Of a stretch of DNA of 64,000 nucleotides, positions 17,098 to 25,734 are shown in pieces (position 1 is the stretch's first letter; each line of letters begins with the position of its first letter). The stretch lies in NCBI RefSeq assembly GCF_001243895.1, contig NZ_LN851186.1, positions 995,632 through 1,059,631 on the forward strand. Direction: 5' to 3'. The notes beneath the pieces are model-generated. The model was not told the DNA's origin, made no database searches, and was given only the letters and a program-made list of their open reading frames with translations. The stretch comes from Bacillus testis (lineage in GTDB: Bacteria; Bacillota; Bacilli; Bacillales; DSM-1321). The position numbers and the translations under genes are program-made.

Positions 17098-17138
17098 CTA
17101 AAAACGCCTCCCGGTATAATTGCCGGAGGCGTTTTTAG
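17098..17138 (-). terminator. Terminator of the amino-acid permease gene
   Basis: On the minus strand AAAAACGCCTCCGG pairs with CCGGGAGGCGTTTTTA, with one bulged base; T-run follows. Confidence 0.85.
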
Positions 17139-17150
17139 AATTTTCGAATC

Positions 17151-18590
17151 TTAGAGATCTATCGTCTGGCCCGCTTTCAATTCAACCGTAAAGGCGTGGT
17201 CGCGGTTCAGATGCTGCTTTTTCTTAATGCGCAGATGATAAATGATATAGCAGGCTGCCATAAATGGAATGCCGCAATACAATCCTATTCGCTGGTCAGG
17301 GTCAAAAGCAAGTGAAATCATGACAATCGAATTTAGGATAAGCCCGAGAAGCGGAAGGAAAGGATACCAAGGAGTCTTAAATTTCAAATCCTTCACATTG
17401 CCGCCGGCTTTAATGAATTTATGGCGGAAAGCAAGCTGGGATGCAGTTGTGGCAATCCAGCCAACTTGTGCTCCCAGACCAGCTAAGGCCAGTAGCCAAA
17501 CATAAACAGTCTCCGCTGCAAAAACACGCGATAATAAGCAAAGACAAGCGACTCCCAATGTCAGTACTAAGGAATTCATAGGAACTCCCCTTTTGTTGAC
17601 TCTGGCAAAAGCTGGGCTTGCCTTTCCTTCTGTAGACAATGAATACAACATACGTGAAGCTGCGTATAAACCAGAGTTTGCAACTGATAGAAGTGCTGTC
17701 AGAATGACGAAATTCATCAAGTCGGCAGCATAAGGAATACCGATATTGTCAAATACGGTAACAAACGGACTTTCCAGTAATCCGGCTTTTTCCCAAGGAA
17801 TCATCCCGGCAAGCACAAAAATCGCAAGTACAAAAAAGAACAATGTCCGCCAAACAGTCTGTCGTATCGAACGTGGGATGGTTACTTCCGGATTTTCGCT
17901 TTCCCCGGCCGCAATTCCGATCAGCTCAGTTCCTTGAAAGGAGAAATTGACTGCAATCATTGTTGTGATCAATATAGGAAGGCCGTTAGGGAAAAAACCA
18001 TCTTTATAAAAATTAGTGAGCATCGGCGCTGCTTGGCCATCTTTCATATCGATGAGCCCAAACATTGCAGCTCCCCCTAATATAATAAACAAAATGATAG
18101 CGGAGACTTTAATGCTGGAAAACCAAAATTCCGCTTCGCCGAATGCTTTTGCAGACAAGGCATTCAGTACGAAGAGAAGCCCGGCGAATATGGCGCACCA
18201 CATCCAGACAGGTGAATGGGGGAACCATCGCAGCATAAGTGTCGCTGCAGATAGAAATTCAAGTGCAACAGTGGCTGCCCATCCAAGCCAGTACAGCCAT
18301 CCAATCGCAAAACCCGTAGCCGGTCCAATAAATTTGGATGTATAGGTTTGGAATGACCCGGAAACAGGCATCGCAACTGATAGTTCACCTAAGCAAAGCA
18401 TGGTTAAATACATAATGAAACCGCCCACTAAAAAAGAAAGGACTGCTCCTGTTGGCCCTGCTTGGTTTACCGTCAAACCCGTACTGAGAAAGAACCCTGT
18501 CCCAATAACCCCTCCTAACGAAATCATAAAGAGATGCCGCGATTTCATTGTTCTCTGTAATTGTTGTGGTTCCTCGTGATCTTTATTCAT
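17151..18590 (-). CDS. Amino acid permease (APC superfamily, RocE/LysP-like)
   Basis: A 479-residue, 12-segment transporter. The first segment has the substrate and ion-binding signature SLGGVIGTGFFLSTG (residues 25-39). GELSVAMPVSGSFQTYTSKF in TM3 and the segment IAVNFSFQGTELIGIAAGES in TM6 are diagnostic of the amino acid transporter family within APC. It would import basic or other amino acids with protons across the plasma membrane. The start follows AAAGGAGCG. A cre-like site lies about 120 bases upstream. The amino acid transported cannot be read from the sequence. Confidence 0.9.
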   Translation of the reverse strand: MNKDHEEPQQLQRTMKSRHLFMISLGGVIGTGFFLSTGLTVNQAGPTGAVLSFLVGGFIMYLTMLCLGELSVAMPVSGSFQTYTSKFIGPATGFAIGWLYWLGWAATVALEFLSAATLMLRWFPHSPVWMWCAIFAGLLFVLNALSAKAFGEAEFWFSSIKVSAIILFIILGGAAMFGLIDMKDGQAAPMLTNFYKDGFFPNGLPILITTMIAVNFSFQGTELIGIAAGESENPEVTIPRSIRQTVWRTLFFFVLAIFVLAGMIPWEKAGLLESPFVTVFDNIGIPYAADLMNFVILTALLSVANSGLYAASRMLYSLSTEGKASPAFARVNKRGVPMNSLVLTLGVACLCLLSRVFAAETVYVWLLALAGLGAQVGWIATTASQLAFRHKFIKAGGNVKDLKFKTPWYPFLPLLGLILNSIVMISLAFDPDQRIGLYCGIPFMAACYIIYHLRIKKKQHLNRDHAFTVELKAGQTIDL

Positions 18591-19035
18591 ACAATCGCTC
18601 CTTTAAGAGAATAAAACGTAAATCTTTGCACGTTGTTTGGGGTCAGAGTGAGGGTTCTGTACCATTACAAGTGGCATCGACTATCAAAAAACAACTGATG
18701 AACATGATGAAAACGTTTTACTTTGGAATAGCCTAATTATAGTTATATAAAATAAACCATTAATTGTAAATGTTTTCTTTTATTACAATTTACTGTTTAT
18801 TACTATTTTCATCATTATTTCATTAGAAATAAAAAGCATAGAAACATTATACCCACACACTCTGGAAACAGTGAACTAATAAGACTTGAAAAATGAATAA
18901 AAATAAATGACTTTAAATAAATATTCACATATAACCTTAATAATCTCTCTGACTGTATCTATAAAGCATAATTTTCTTATAAAAGGGATAATCTGAACAT
19001 AGGTAAAAAGAACGGTTATTGAAGGAGTGGCGATT
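18591..19035. other. Divergent intergenic region between permease and YeiH genes
   Basis: A+T-rich, with no ORF of note. It must hold two divergent promoters but none stands out. The only motif worth noting is the cre-like palindrome at 18707. Confidence 0.4.
18707..18722 (-). promoter_or_regulatory. Possible CcpA operator (cre)
   Basis: ATGAAAACGTTTTACT matches the cre consensus with one key mismatch at the 3' side. It lies upstream of the permease. A similar sequence occurs upstream of msmX at 56073. Confidence 0.3.
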
Positions 19036-20061
19036 ATGTCTGCAGCGAAGAAAATGCATGATGAAAAACGACAACTGGATGAAAAGCCAATGATTTTTGG
19101 CGTAGCTTTTACTTTTGGGATTGCTTTAATAGGATATCTTTTAGCGCAGATCCCTGGTGTCTCTATGATTGGCCAGATGGGATGTGCCATTATCCTTGCT
19201 GTGATTTACAGGCAGGTATGGGGATATCCTGTCAGGCTGAAGAAAGGAATTGCTTTCTCATCTAAAATTTTGTTAAGGCTTGCCATCATCCTATATGGAT
19301 TAAAATTGAATATAGCCGTCTTGATTTCAGAAGGGCCTGTTTTACTATGGAAGGATATGCTGTTTATTGCTTTTTCCATTTTACTGATGCTGTGGCTTTC
19401 CAAATATTTTAAGGGGAACGATAAAATTTCTATGCTGCTCGGAGTAGGTACGGGGATATGCGGAGCGGCCGCAATAGTCGCCATTGCACCGATTATCCAA
19501 TCTGATGATGACGAGACGGCTATATCGGTAGGGATCATTGCGTTAGTCGGCACATTATTTGCCATAATATATACGTTGGCCAGGCCGTTGCTGCCATTGG
19601 ATCCTTATGAATATGCAATATGGAGCGGTTTTAGCTTGCATGAACTTGGCCATGTCGCCCTTGCGGCGGATCCAGCAGGGGAAGGACCGCTCGCCATGGC
19701 GTTGCTGGCTAAGCTAGGACGAGTATTCTTCCTTGTTCCTCTATGCTTCATTTTCGTATGGATATTTAGCCGGAAAGATGCTGCGCAAGGAAAAAAACAG
19801 AAGCTTCATTTTCCTTATTTTTTGATTGGATTTGTCATCATGAGTGTGATCGGAAGTTTTGTATTGGGGATTTATATACCTGTGTCGGCTGCTGTGTTGA
19901 CTGGCATCGGAACATTCACCACTTGGTGCCTGACAGCTGCAATGGTGGGACTAGGATTGAATATTCATTTAGCAGAAGTTCGCAGGAAAGCATTGAAACC
20001 TTTGTATGCCATGTTGATTACCTCGGTTTGTTTATCCATTTTATCTTATATCCTATTGTAA
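19036..20061 (+). CDS. YeiH family (UPF0324) putative sulfate exporter
   Basis: A 341-residue membrane protein with about ten segments. The family signatures LGVGTGICGAAAIVAIAPII (residues about 137-156) and WSGFSLHELGHVALAADPAG (about 196-215) are present. The ATG at 19036 follows AAGGAGTGG; an upstream in-frame GTG at 19027 overlaps that SD. YeiH-type proteins have been named sulfate exporters largely by association, so function is tentative. No LysR neighbour, which is common elsewhere, is present. Confidence 0.8.
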   Translation: MSAAKKMHDEKRQLDEKPMIFGVAFTFGIALIGYLLAQIPGVSMIGQMGCAIILAVIYRQVWGYPVRLKKGIAFSSKILLRLAIILYGLKLNIAVLISEGPVLLWKDMLFIAFSILLMLWLSKYFKGNDKISMLLGVGTGICGAAAIVAIAPIIQSDDDETAISVGIIALVGTLFAIIYTLARPLLPLDPYEYAIWSGFSLHELGHVALAADPAGEGPLAMALLAKLGRVFFLVPLCFIFVWIFSRKDAAQGKKQKLHFPYFLIGFVIMSVIGSFVLGIYIPVSAAVLTGIGTFTTWCLTAAMVGLGLNIHLAEVRRKALKPLYAMLITSVCLSILSYILL

Positions 20062-20109
20062 ATGGATTTTTATCAGAAAATCATCTCTCTCCGTGCATAG
20101 TCTGAAAAT

Positions 20110-20135
20110 AATGGCCGCAAATCCAAGCGGCCATT
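20110..20135 (-). terminator. Hairpin at the end of the carboxyethylornithine synthase-like gene
   Basis: Perfect 9-bp stem AATGGCCGC / GCGGCCATT; on the minus strand it is followed by ATTTTC, a weak T-tract. Confidence 0.6.
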
Positions 20136-20155
20136 AAGTGTGGAATATCTGCTGG

Positions 20156-21136
20156 TTAAGCGAGAAGGGAAGGTTTGCGTTGGTAATCTAATATCTTTTT
20201 ATCTAAAATAGTCTGGTCTTTTATGATTGTCGCTTCTTGGAGGACAGCGTTTTCTTGTTCCTTTTTAGTTAGCAGTATAGGCAAATACTTGGATACCACT
20301 TCACTGATCGATTTTGATGCTGATGCATGGTAAATGCTTGGTGTATGGTCAACGACATAATGGTAGATGCCATTAATAGAATAGATTGGCTGTTCGATGG
20401 TGGTAGGTTTACTTGTTTCTACCCCTTTGCCTTCATCGCAGCTGACATCGATAATCAAGGAACCTTTCTTCATTCTCTGCAGGTCTTCTTTATAGATGAT
20501 ATGGTCATTGCGATTGATATCCCATAGGATCGCATTGACCAATACATCGTATTGATCGATTTCTTGGCGGAATAATTCTTCTGTGCGGCGATCGTAGACG
20601 GTCACATCCGCCCCTAGCTTCGTCAATATTTTATAAGCGCCTCTGGCTGTGTTGCCGCGCCCTAATATAGCTGCTTTAACCTCGTAAGGCAGGATGCCCA
20701 GTTGTTCAAGAGCATGAAGGACAGCTGCTTCGCCGGCGATTTCATTATTCCGCCAAAAAAGGTGTCTGCCTCTTTCATTCATATCCTCCCATGCAATGGC
20801 CGTAATGCCGTTTTTGACAAGCTGCTCTGTAAGCTCTCTATTTTGGACAGCATGAATCCATCCAAACAAAATCTGCCCGGATGTCAATGATTCGATATAT
20901 TCTGCGTCACCTGCCTTAGGGTCGCAAATGATATCCTGGCGCAATACTTCTTCCCGGTTTGCAATATGTACACCCGTGTTCGCTAGTTCTTTATTGGAGA
21001 TGCCGAGCACTGTTCCATAATCCTTTTCGAACACAAGTTGTTCCTTATAGGGGCATGCCTTGATCGCTTCAATCGTTAAAGCTCGTCTTTTTTCGTGTTC
21101 TTTCCTGCCGATTGGAAATCCGATGGTTCTTAACAT
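20156..21136 (-). CDS. N5-(carboxyethyl)ornithine synthase-like / alanine dehydrogenase-fold protein
   Basis: A 326-residue protein of the alanine dehydrogenase/PNT N-terminal fold (IGFPIGRKEHEKRRAL, residues 4-19) followed by a Rossmann domain with AILGRGNTARGAYKIL (about 160-175). The family prototype from Lactococcus condenses ornithine and pyruvate reductively to N5-(1-carboxyethyl)ornithine using NADPH. Many Firmicute homologues are named after it. The C-terminus has a long helical tail (LLTKKEQENAVLQEATII). SD CAAGGAGTTG precedes ATG 21136. Substrate assignment rests on family similarity only. Confidence 0.75.
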   Translation of the reverse strand: MLRTIGFPIGRKEHEKRRALTIEAIKACPYKEQLVFEKDYGTVLGISNKELANTGVHIANREEVLRQDIICDPKAGDAEYIESLTSGQILFGWIHAVQNRELTEQLVKNGITAIAWEDMNERGRHLFWRNNEIAGEAAVLHALEQLGILPYEVKAAILGRGNTARGAYKILTKLGADVTVYDRRTEELFRQEIDQYDVLVNAILWDINRNDHIIYKEDLQRMKKGSLIIDVSCDEGKGVETSKPTTIEQPIYSINGIYHYVVDHTPSIYHASASKSISEVVSKYLPILLTKKEQENAVLQEATIIKDQTILDKKILDYQRKPSLLA

Positions 21137-21409
21137 GCAATCAACTCCTTGTTGGTTTTGACTATTTTTATGATGTTACCATATACCCTGATTTCGGCAT
21201 TTTTACACTAAATTGTTGAATAAACAATGATGGCGGCTCTGGATCAAGAGGAAAAAGTATGCAGGATTAGCCATGCAAGGATCGAATAGTATGATATAAA
21301 AGAAACGATCATTTCTCTTTTTGAATGAAAATCAAAAGTGAATGATGTGTTCCAATTAGCGATCATCTAACATTTAAAATCCTTATAGAAAAGAGAGAAG
21401 GGGAAGGGT

Positions 21410-22438
21410 ATGGCATTCCAAGGAAGTACAATCATTCAGGCACCCATGGCGGGAGGGGCGGCCAATCCATTGTTAGCGGCAACTGTATGCAACGCCGGTG
21501 GAATCGGTTTTTTGGCAGGTGGCTATAAAAAGGCGGAAGAGATCAAAAAAGAGATAAGGGAAATCCGGAAAATGACAAAAGCGCCGTTTGGCGTCAATCT
21601 TTTTGTGCCTTCCAGTGATCCTGCGTCCTTGGCGGGATTGGAAGCATATAAATTGAAATTAGAAAGGGCAGCAAAGGCATTAGGCTGCTCCCTTGGAGAG
21701 GTCCGGATGGATGATGATGATTGGGAGGAAAAAAAGAAAATCGTAGCAGAAGAAAAAATTCCGTTTGTCTCATTTACATTTGGCTGCCCGGATAGAACCG
21801 ATATACAGTGGCTGCAAAAGAAGGGGACTTCGGTGATTGTTACGGTAACGAATGAGGTAGAAGCGGAACAAGCCCTCAAAAATCAGGCAAATGCTCTTTG
21901 TGTTCAAGGCCCTGAAGCCGGAGGGCATCGTTCTGTTTTTCAGAATAATGGCAGTCCTAAAGAGGATGAGGCAAGTCTTTTAGAGATTTTGTCAAGTGTT
22001 CGCCGCATCACGTCTGCCCCGCTTATTGCAGCCGGCGGGATTATGGACGGAACCGGCATACGGGAAATGCTAGATGCCGGCGCGGATGCTGTCCAGATGG
22101 GCACGGCTTTTCTTTGCTGTCCAGAAAGTGGGGCCCATCCTATATATAAAGAAGCTCTCCGGAATCCAGCGTTCACGGAAACGATTGTGACAAGATCATT
22201 TACGGGCCGTCCGGCAAGAGGGTTGAAAAATGATTTTATCGCAGCATATGACGATTGCGCACCAGCACTGTATCCATATGTCCACCAATTAACACAGCCA
22301 ATTAGGAAAGCGGCTGCCGATAGAGGAGACGCTGGATACATGTCATTATGGGCAGGCACAGGGTTTAAAGGCATCCGTCCGCTTCCAGCTGAGGAGCTGG
22401 TCAAAAAGTTGCTTGACGAAGCCGGATTGGAACGGTAA
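21410..22438 (+). CDS. Nitronate monooxygenase (FMN-dependent)
   Basis: A 342-residue FMN TIM-barrel protein of the NMO/2-nitropropane dioxygenase family. QAPMAGGAANPLLAATV (residues 9-25), FVSFTFGCP, CVQGPEAGGHRS (about 165-176, with the conserved catalytic-type His) and the phosphate-binding IAAGGIMDG and ADAVQMGTAFLCC motifs are all visible. It oxidises propionate 3-nitronate or alkyl nitronates, a detoxification role, in the cytoplasm. The SD is GAGAAGGGGAAGGG. The related FabK enoyl reductase is less likely given the His motif. Confidence 0.88.
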   Translation: MAFQGSTIIQAPMAGGAANPLLAATVCNAGGIGFLAGGYKKAEEIKKEIREIRKMTKAPFGVNLFVPSSDPASLAGLEAYKLKLERAAKALGCSLGEVRMDDDDWEEKKKIVAEEKIPFVSFTFGCPDRTDIQWLQKKGTSVIVTVTNEVEAEQALKNQANALCVQGPEAGGHRSVFQNNGSPKEDEASLLEILSSVRRITSAPLIAAGGIMDGTGIREMLDAGADAVQMGTAFLCCPESGAHPIYKEALRNPAFTETIVTRSFTGRPARGLKNDFIAAYDDCAPALYPYVHQLTQPIRKAAADRGDAGYMSLWAGTGFKGIRPLPAEELVKKLLDEAGLER

Positions 22439-22478
22439 CAACAGGGCTGCTGCCCATGAATTGTCAGACGCTAAAAAA

Positions 22479-22511
22479 GAGCTCCATGCCAATGCATGGA
22501 GCTCCTTTTTT
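22479..22511. terminator. Bidirectional terminator between convergent NMO and YidC2 genes
   Basis: Perfect 11-bp stem GAGCTCCATGC / GCATGGAGCTC with a 4-base loop and A/T runs on both sides. Confidence 0.9.
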
Positions 22512-22516
22512 ATTAA

Positions 22517-23350
22517 TCAAGTTGTTTTTACTTCTTTAACAGGAACTGTTTTCGAAGAATATAACTTGCGGCTTAAATACGTTTGGAACATCAGGAAGAT
22601 TCCGCCGACTACCCAGTAAAGCGGCAGCGCGGCCGGAGCGTTGAACGAAACGAACATCATCATAATAGGCGAGATATACCCCATGATGGCCATCTGTTTC
22701 TTTTGTTCTTCGGCCATGCCGATGAGCGACATTTTAAATTGTACAAAATAAACGGCTCCTGCAAGCAAGGCAAGCAGAATGTCTGTTGATCCAAGGTTAA
22801 ACCATAAGAAGCTATGGCCGGCGATTTCTGGTGAATTTTTGATTGCCCAATAAAATCCCATTAAGATTGGCATTTGGATCAAGAGAGGCAAGCAGCCGCC
22901 AAGAGAAGCCATAGGATTCACATCATGCTTTTTATAAAGCATCATCAATTCCTGTTGCAGCTTCATTTTTTGTTCCTGGCTTGTGGCTGTTTTCATCTTT
23001 TCCTGGATTATTTTCATTTCAGGCTGGATAAGCGCCATTTTGTCTTTCATCACCATTTGTGTTTTGGATGAACGAAGCATCAAAGGCATAATGATTAGGC
23101 GCAATAGCAATGTGACAATGATAATGGACATCCCATAATTGCCTGAAAACCAATTGGCCACCGTATCGAGAACAAAAGTAAGAGGCTGTACAAAATAATG
23201 CTGGAAGAAGCCAGGGGAGGCGTCAGCTCCGCTAGTACCGGCAGCAAATGTATGGTCTCCGCCAATTAGCATGCTTCCTATTAATATTGCGATTACAGCA
23301 AAAGTTCCCGCGAAAGTGAGAGATACAGAACGTCTAGATTTCTTTTCCAT
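22517..23350 (-). CDS. yidC: YidC2/YqjG-type membrane protein insertase
   Basis: A 277-residue YidC/Oxa1 insertase. An N-terminal signal segment ends at TFAAGTSG without the lipobox Cys of SpoIIIJ-type YidC1. Five membrane segments follow. The first core segment is GMSIIIVTLLLRLIIMPLML, whose Arg (near residue 86) is the hydrophilic-groove Arg of the family. A cytosolic coiled loop (MALIQPEMKIIQEKM) and GGCLPLLIQMPILMGFYWAI complete the pattern. It inserts and folds membrane proteins with or without SecYEG. Its SD, AAGGAGG (23357-23363), is locked in a stem with the end of the upstream ORF, which suggests MifM-type induction when YidC1 activity falls. Confidence 0.92.
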   Translation of the reverse strand: MEKKSRRSVSLTFAGTFAVIAILIGSMLIGGDHTFAAGTSGADASPGFFQHYFVQPLTFVLDTVANWFSGNYGMSIIIVTLLLRLIIMPLMLRSSKTQMVMKDKMALIQPEMKIIQEKMKTATSQEQKMKLQQELMMLYKKHDVNPMASLGGCLPLLIQMPILMGFYWAIKNSPEIAGHSFLWFNLGSTDILLALLAGAVYFVQFKMSLIGMAEEQKKQMAIMGYISPIMMMFVSFNAPAALPLYWVVGGIFLMFQTYLSRKLYSSKTVPVKEVKTT

Positions 23351-23661
23351 TGTGATCCTCCTTGAATTTTAAATATTGGCGTACATTCAAGAAGGTGATG
23401 TGCCGGACCATCATCCGGCGAATCCTTTCGGCCTGCGCAACGTGCGATCCAGAGACCAATCGAATTCGTTTCATTAGGCTGCCGCTGGGAATGGAAATGG
23501 CCTTCCTCTTTTGAAAAAGAGAGCTTTGGCTGAAAATGCGAGCGATTATTGACATACACTTTCAAAAAATAGAACAAACCAATCAGCGCAGTGGCTTCAA
23601 CAAGCATTCCGGCAAACATGATATAAGCTGACACATCATTTAACTCGAGAAATTCAAGCAT
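23293..23661 (-). CDS. mifM: MifM-like translation-arrest sensor peptide for yidC2
   Basis: The frame starts at ATG 23661 after a strong SD (AAAGGGGGG). Residues 12-33 form one membrane segment (SAYIMFAGMLVEATALIGLF), followed by a hydrophilic region. Residues 67-85 read SIGLWIARCAGRKDSPDDG. From memory, B. subtilis MifM arrests at RITTWIRKVFRMNSPVNDEED (residues 69-89), so I-x-x-W-I and S-P then acidic residues line up at almost the same positions (W71 versus W73, S81-P82 versus S82-P83). The frame overlaps the yidC2 start by 58 bases. A ribosome stopped near codon 85 would open the stem at 23357-23395 that hides the yidC2 SD. Another frame (23334-23555) is a shadow. Confidence 0.65.
   Translation of the reverse strand: MLEFLELNDVSAYIMFAGMLVEATALIGLFYFLKVYVNNRSHFQPKLSFSKEEGHFHSQRQPNETNSIGLWIARCAGRKDSPDDGPAHHLLECTPIFKIQGGSQWKRNLDVLYLSLSRELLL
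23357..23395 (-). promoter_or_regulatory. SD-sequestering stem-loop of yidC2
   Basis: In the mRNA, CCTTCTTGAAT pairs with ATTCAAGGAGG over 11 bp with one G-U pair and a 17-base loop. The 3' arm is the yidC2 SD. The 5' arm lies within codons 89-93 of the MifM-like ORF, right behind the predicted arrest motif. Confidence 0.75.
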
Positions 23662-23719
23662 GCTGTATCCCCCCTTTCAATGGGTATATATATAGATGTA
23701 AGTTGTCTTATAAGCATTT

Positions 23720-23748
23720 ATTATAGTGTATACACCATCACTTCACAA
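23720..23748 (-). promoter_or_regulatory. Promoter of the mifM-like/yidC2 operon
   Basis: On the minus strand TTGTGA and TATAAT are spaced by 17 bases, 59 bases upstream of the MifM-like ATG. Confidence 0.65.
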
Positions 23749-23877
23749 TAGTTACATTTTTTCCGGAAGGTGTGCATTTATGCAAGACAGCCAGTTATTG
23801 CATACAAAGCTGTTACATTATTTCAGCTTCATTGTATAGCCATTTTGAGTGATTAGCAAATAAGGGAGGTTGGAGGG

Positions 23878-24432
23878 ATGCAGAAAATAATCCCAGCATC
23901 AAGAAATATGAAGGAATTTGAAAAATTCCTCGACTCTTCTTATATGGACGGCGTCTTTCTGGAAACGCATGTTGCCCAGTTGAAACATATTCAAAATATG
24001 GCGTTATCCCGAGGCAAAAATATGTTTTATCATATGGATTTGATTCATGGCCTGCGGAATGATGATTACGCCACTGAATACTTGATCCAAGAATTTAAGC
24101 CAAAAGGGCTCATTTCCACAAAAGCCAATGTCATTAAGAAAGCAAAGCAGAAAGGAATCATTTCGGTGCAGCGCGTATTTTTGATTGACTCGCAGGCTCT
24201 ATCCAAAAACCTGGAAATCGCTATGAAGAGCCAGCCAGATTTCATTGAAGTGCTGCCCGGGGCAATGCCCTGGATCATTGCCGAAATCAAAGAAAGGACC
24301 AATATACCCATCTTTGCAGGAGGATTTATCCGCAGTCCCGGAGAGGTGGAACGCGCTTTGAAAGCGGGTGCTTCCGCAATAACGACCTCGAACACTGATT
24401 TGTGGAAACAGTATGAGAATAGCCTTGGTTGA
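23878..24432 (+). CDS. glpP: Glycerol-3-phosphate-responsive antiterminator GlpP
   Basis: A 184-residue TIM-barrel-like RNA-binding regulator. Family hallmarks visible are FLETHVAQLKHIQNMA, FYHMDLIHGLRNDDYATEYL (residues 51-70), GLISTKANVIKKAKQKGI and the C-terminal phosphate-binding FAGGFIRSPGEVERALKAG. With glycerol-3-phosphate it binds leader mRNA of glp genes and prevents termination. The targets are evident here: leader terminators before glpF (24647-24691) and glpD (27607-27665). It is transcribed in the same direction as glpFK and its SD is GGGAGG. Confidence 0.95.
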   Translation: MQKIIPASRNMKEFEKFLDSSYMDGVFLETHVAQLKHIQNMALSRGKNMFYHMDLIHGLRNDDYATEYLIQEFKPKGLISTKANVIKKAKQKGIISVQRVFLIDSQALSKNLEIAMKSQPDFIEVLPGAMPWIIAEIKERTNIPIFAGGFIRSPGEVERALKAGASAITTSNTDLWKQYENSLG

Positions 24433-24583
24433 GGGAGATTGATGACAATTCATTATTCCTTTTTGCGGATAATAGCAAATAATTGTTCATCCACTTCATC
24501 ATGCCATTAAAGGCAATCAAAAATATTTTATTTTGAAAAAACACTGATCGGATTTAACATTGAACTTTTTGTGAACAGAATAA

Positions 24584-24612
24584 TTGACAACTTTTTTTCA
24601 TTTTTATATACT
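24584..24612 (+). promoter_or_regulatory. SigA promoter of glpFK
   Basis: TTGACA (24584-24589) and TATACT (24607-24612) with a 17-base spacer, directly upstream of the GlpP-controlled leader terminator. Confidence 0.85.
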
Positions 24613-24646
24613 GATAATTAAGTTAATATACGCAACGGAGACTAGG

Positions 24647-24691
24647 AGATGCACACGGTAGACCCCATGGTTTATTGATGTGCATCTTTTT
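24647..24691 (+). terminator. GlpP-controlled leader terminator of glpFK
   Basis: Stem AGATGCACA / TGTGCATCT with a 23-base loop and a T-run, located about 30 bases after the promoter -10 and 180 bases before glpF. A second copy of the arrangement lies upstream of glpD. By family knowledge, GlpP plus glycerol-3-phosphate allows read-through. Confidence 0.85.
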
Positions 24692-24760
24692 TTATTCTTT
24701 GAAGATTAAGTGCCTATCTTGCTTCATATAGTAGGTTAGGCACTATTATTTTTCAATTAA

Positions 24761-24776
24761 ATGTTTACGCTTACAT
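24761..24776 (+). promoter_or_regulatory. Probable CcpA operator (cre) upstream of glpF
   Basis: The core TGTTTACGCTTACA is a near-palindromic cre with one mismatch, between the leader terminator and glpF. Glycerol genes are classical CcpA targets. A site downstream of the start of transcription would act as a roadblock. Confidence 0.5.
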
Positions 24777-24870
24777 TTTTTGATCAGAGCGTTTCTTTCT
24801 GCTTTGAAAAGGGAAAAAGTTTATACAGTTGTTTAAATCTTACAACAAATATGGGAGAAGGGGTTTAACA

Positions 24871-25692
24871 ATGACAGCATTTTGGGGAGAAGTTGTAGGG
24901 ACGATGATTTTGATTGTAATTGGCTGTGGCGTAGGGGCCGGGATGAGTTTGAGTAAAACATTTTCCCATAATGGAGGCTGGATCGTAACTACTCTGGCCT
25001 GGGGATTGGGCGTAACATTGGGTGTCTATGCTGTTGGCAGCATAAGCGGTGCCCATCTGAATCCGGCGGTGACGCTTTCTTTTGCCTTGATCGGCAAATT
25101 CCCGTGGAGCGAAGTGCCGGGGTATATCACCGCCCAATTGATAGGGGCTATACTGGGTGCTGCTATTGTATGGCTCCATTACTTGCCGCATTGGGAGGCG
25201 ACTCCGGACCAGGGAACTAAACTGGGGGTATTTTCTACAAGTCCGGCCATTCCGCATACATTTGCTAACTTGATGAGTGAACTAATTGGCACATTTATTT
25301 TGATTTTGGGTTTATTGTTTATTGGGGCAAATGAATTTACGGATGGCCTTAACCCGATTGCAGTCGGCCTTCTGATTGTTGCAATCGGCATGTCGCTTGG
25401 CGGAACGACGGGTTACGCCATAAATCCGGCCCGTGACTTAGGCCCTCGAATCGCCCACTTTATCCTGCCGATTGCAGGCAAGGGGAATTCCAATTGGAAA
25501 TATGCCTGGATACCTGTCCTTGGCCCTTTAATGGGTGGCGGACTTGCCGCTGTCTTTTATGAAACGGTTTTCGATTCAACATTTAAGGCTTCTTATTGGA
25601 TGGTGATCGGGGCAGTGGTTGCCATCTTGGCAGGGGCTGTCGTTTTCGGCAAAAAACCTGCACATTTGCAACGCAATGACGTTCAAATGTGA
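24871..25692 (+). CDS. glpF: Glycerol facilitator GlpF (MIP channel)
   Basis: A 273-residue channel with six membrane segments and the two half-helix motifs GAHLNPAVTL (about residue 65) and GYAINPARDLGPR (about 187). The Asp after NPAR is the mark of glycerol-conducting aquaglyceroporins. It lets glycerol diffuse across the plasma membrane for phosphorylation by GlpK. ATG 24871 follows AGAAGGGG; a longer upstream frame has no SD. It is first in glpFK, and an R1 repeat separates it from glpK. Confidence 0.95.
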   Translation: MTAFWGEVVGTMILIVIGCGVGAGMSLSKTFSHNGGWIVTTLAWGLGVTLGVYAVGSISGAHLNPAVTLSFALIGKFPWSEVPGYITAQLIGAILGAAIVWLHYLPHWEATPDQGTKLGVFSTSPAIPHTFANLMSELIGTFILILGLLFIGANEFTDGLNPIAVGLLIVAIGMSLGGTTGYAINPARDLGPRIAHFILPIAGKGNSNWKYAWIPVLGPLMGGGLAAVFYETVFDSTFKASYWMVIGAVVAILAGAVVFGKKPAHLQRNDVQM

Positions 25693-25734
25693 GTGGTTGC
25701 TAAGAGATAAAATGAACCTTTGATGAGTAGGGGA

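Noticed and set aside
19027-19035. GTG 19027 as the start of the YeiH gene
   Set aside because: It overlaps the SD that serves ATG 19036.
23334-23555. A 73-codon basic ORF overlapping the MifM-like gene in another frame
   Set aside because: It has no SD and starts inside the upstream ORF. The other frame has a strong SD, a membrane segment and an arrest-like motif.
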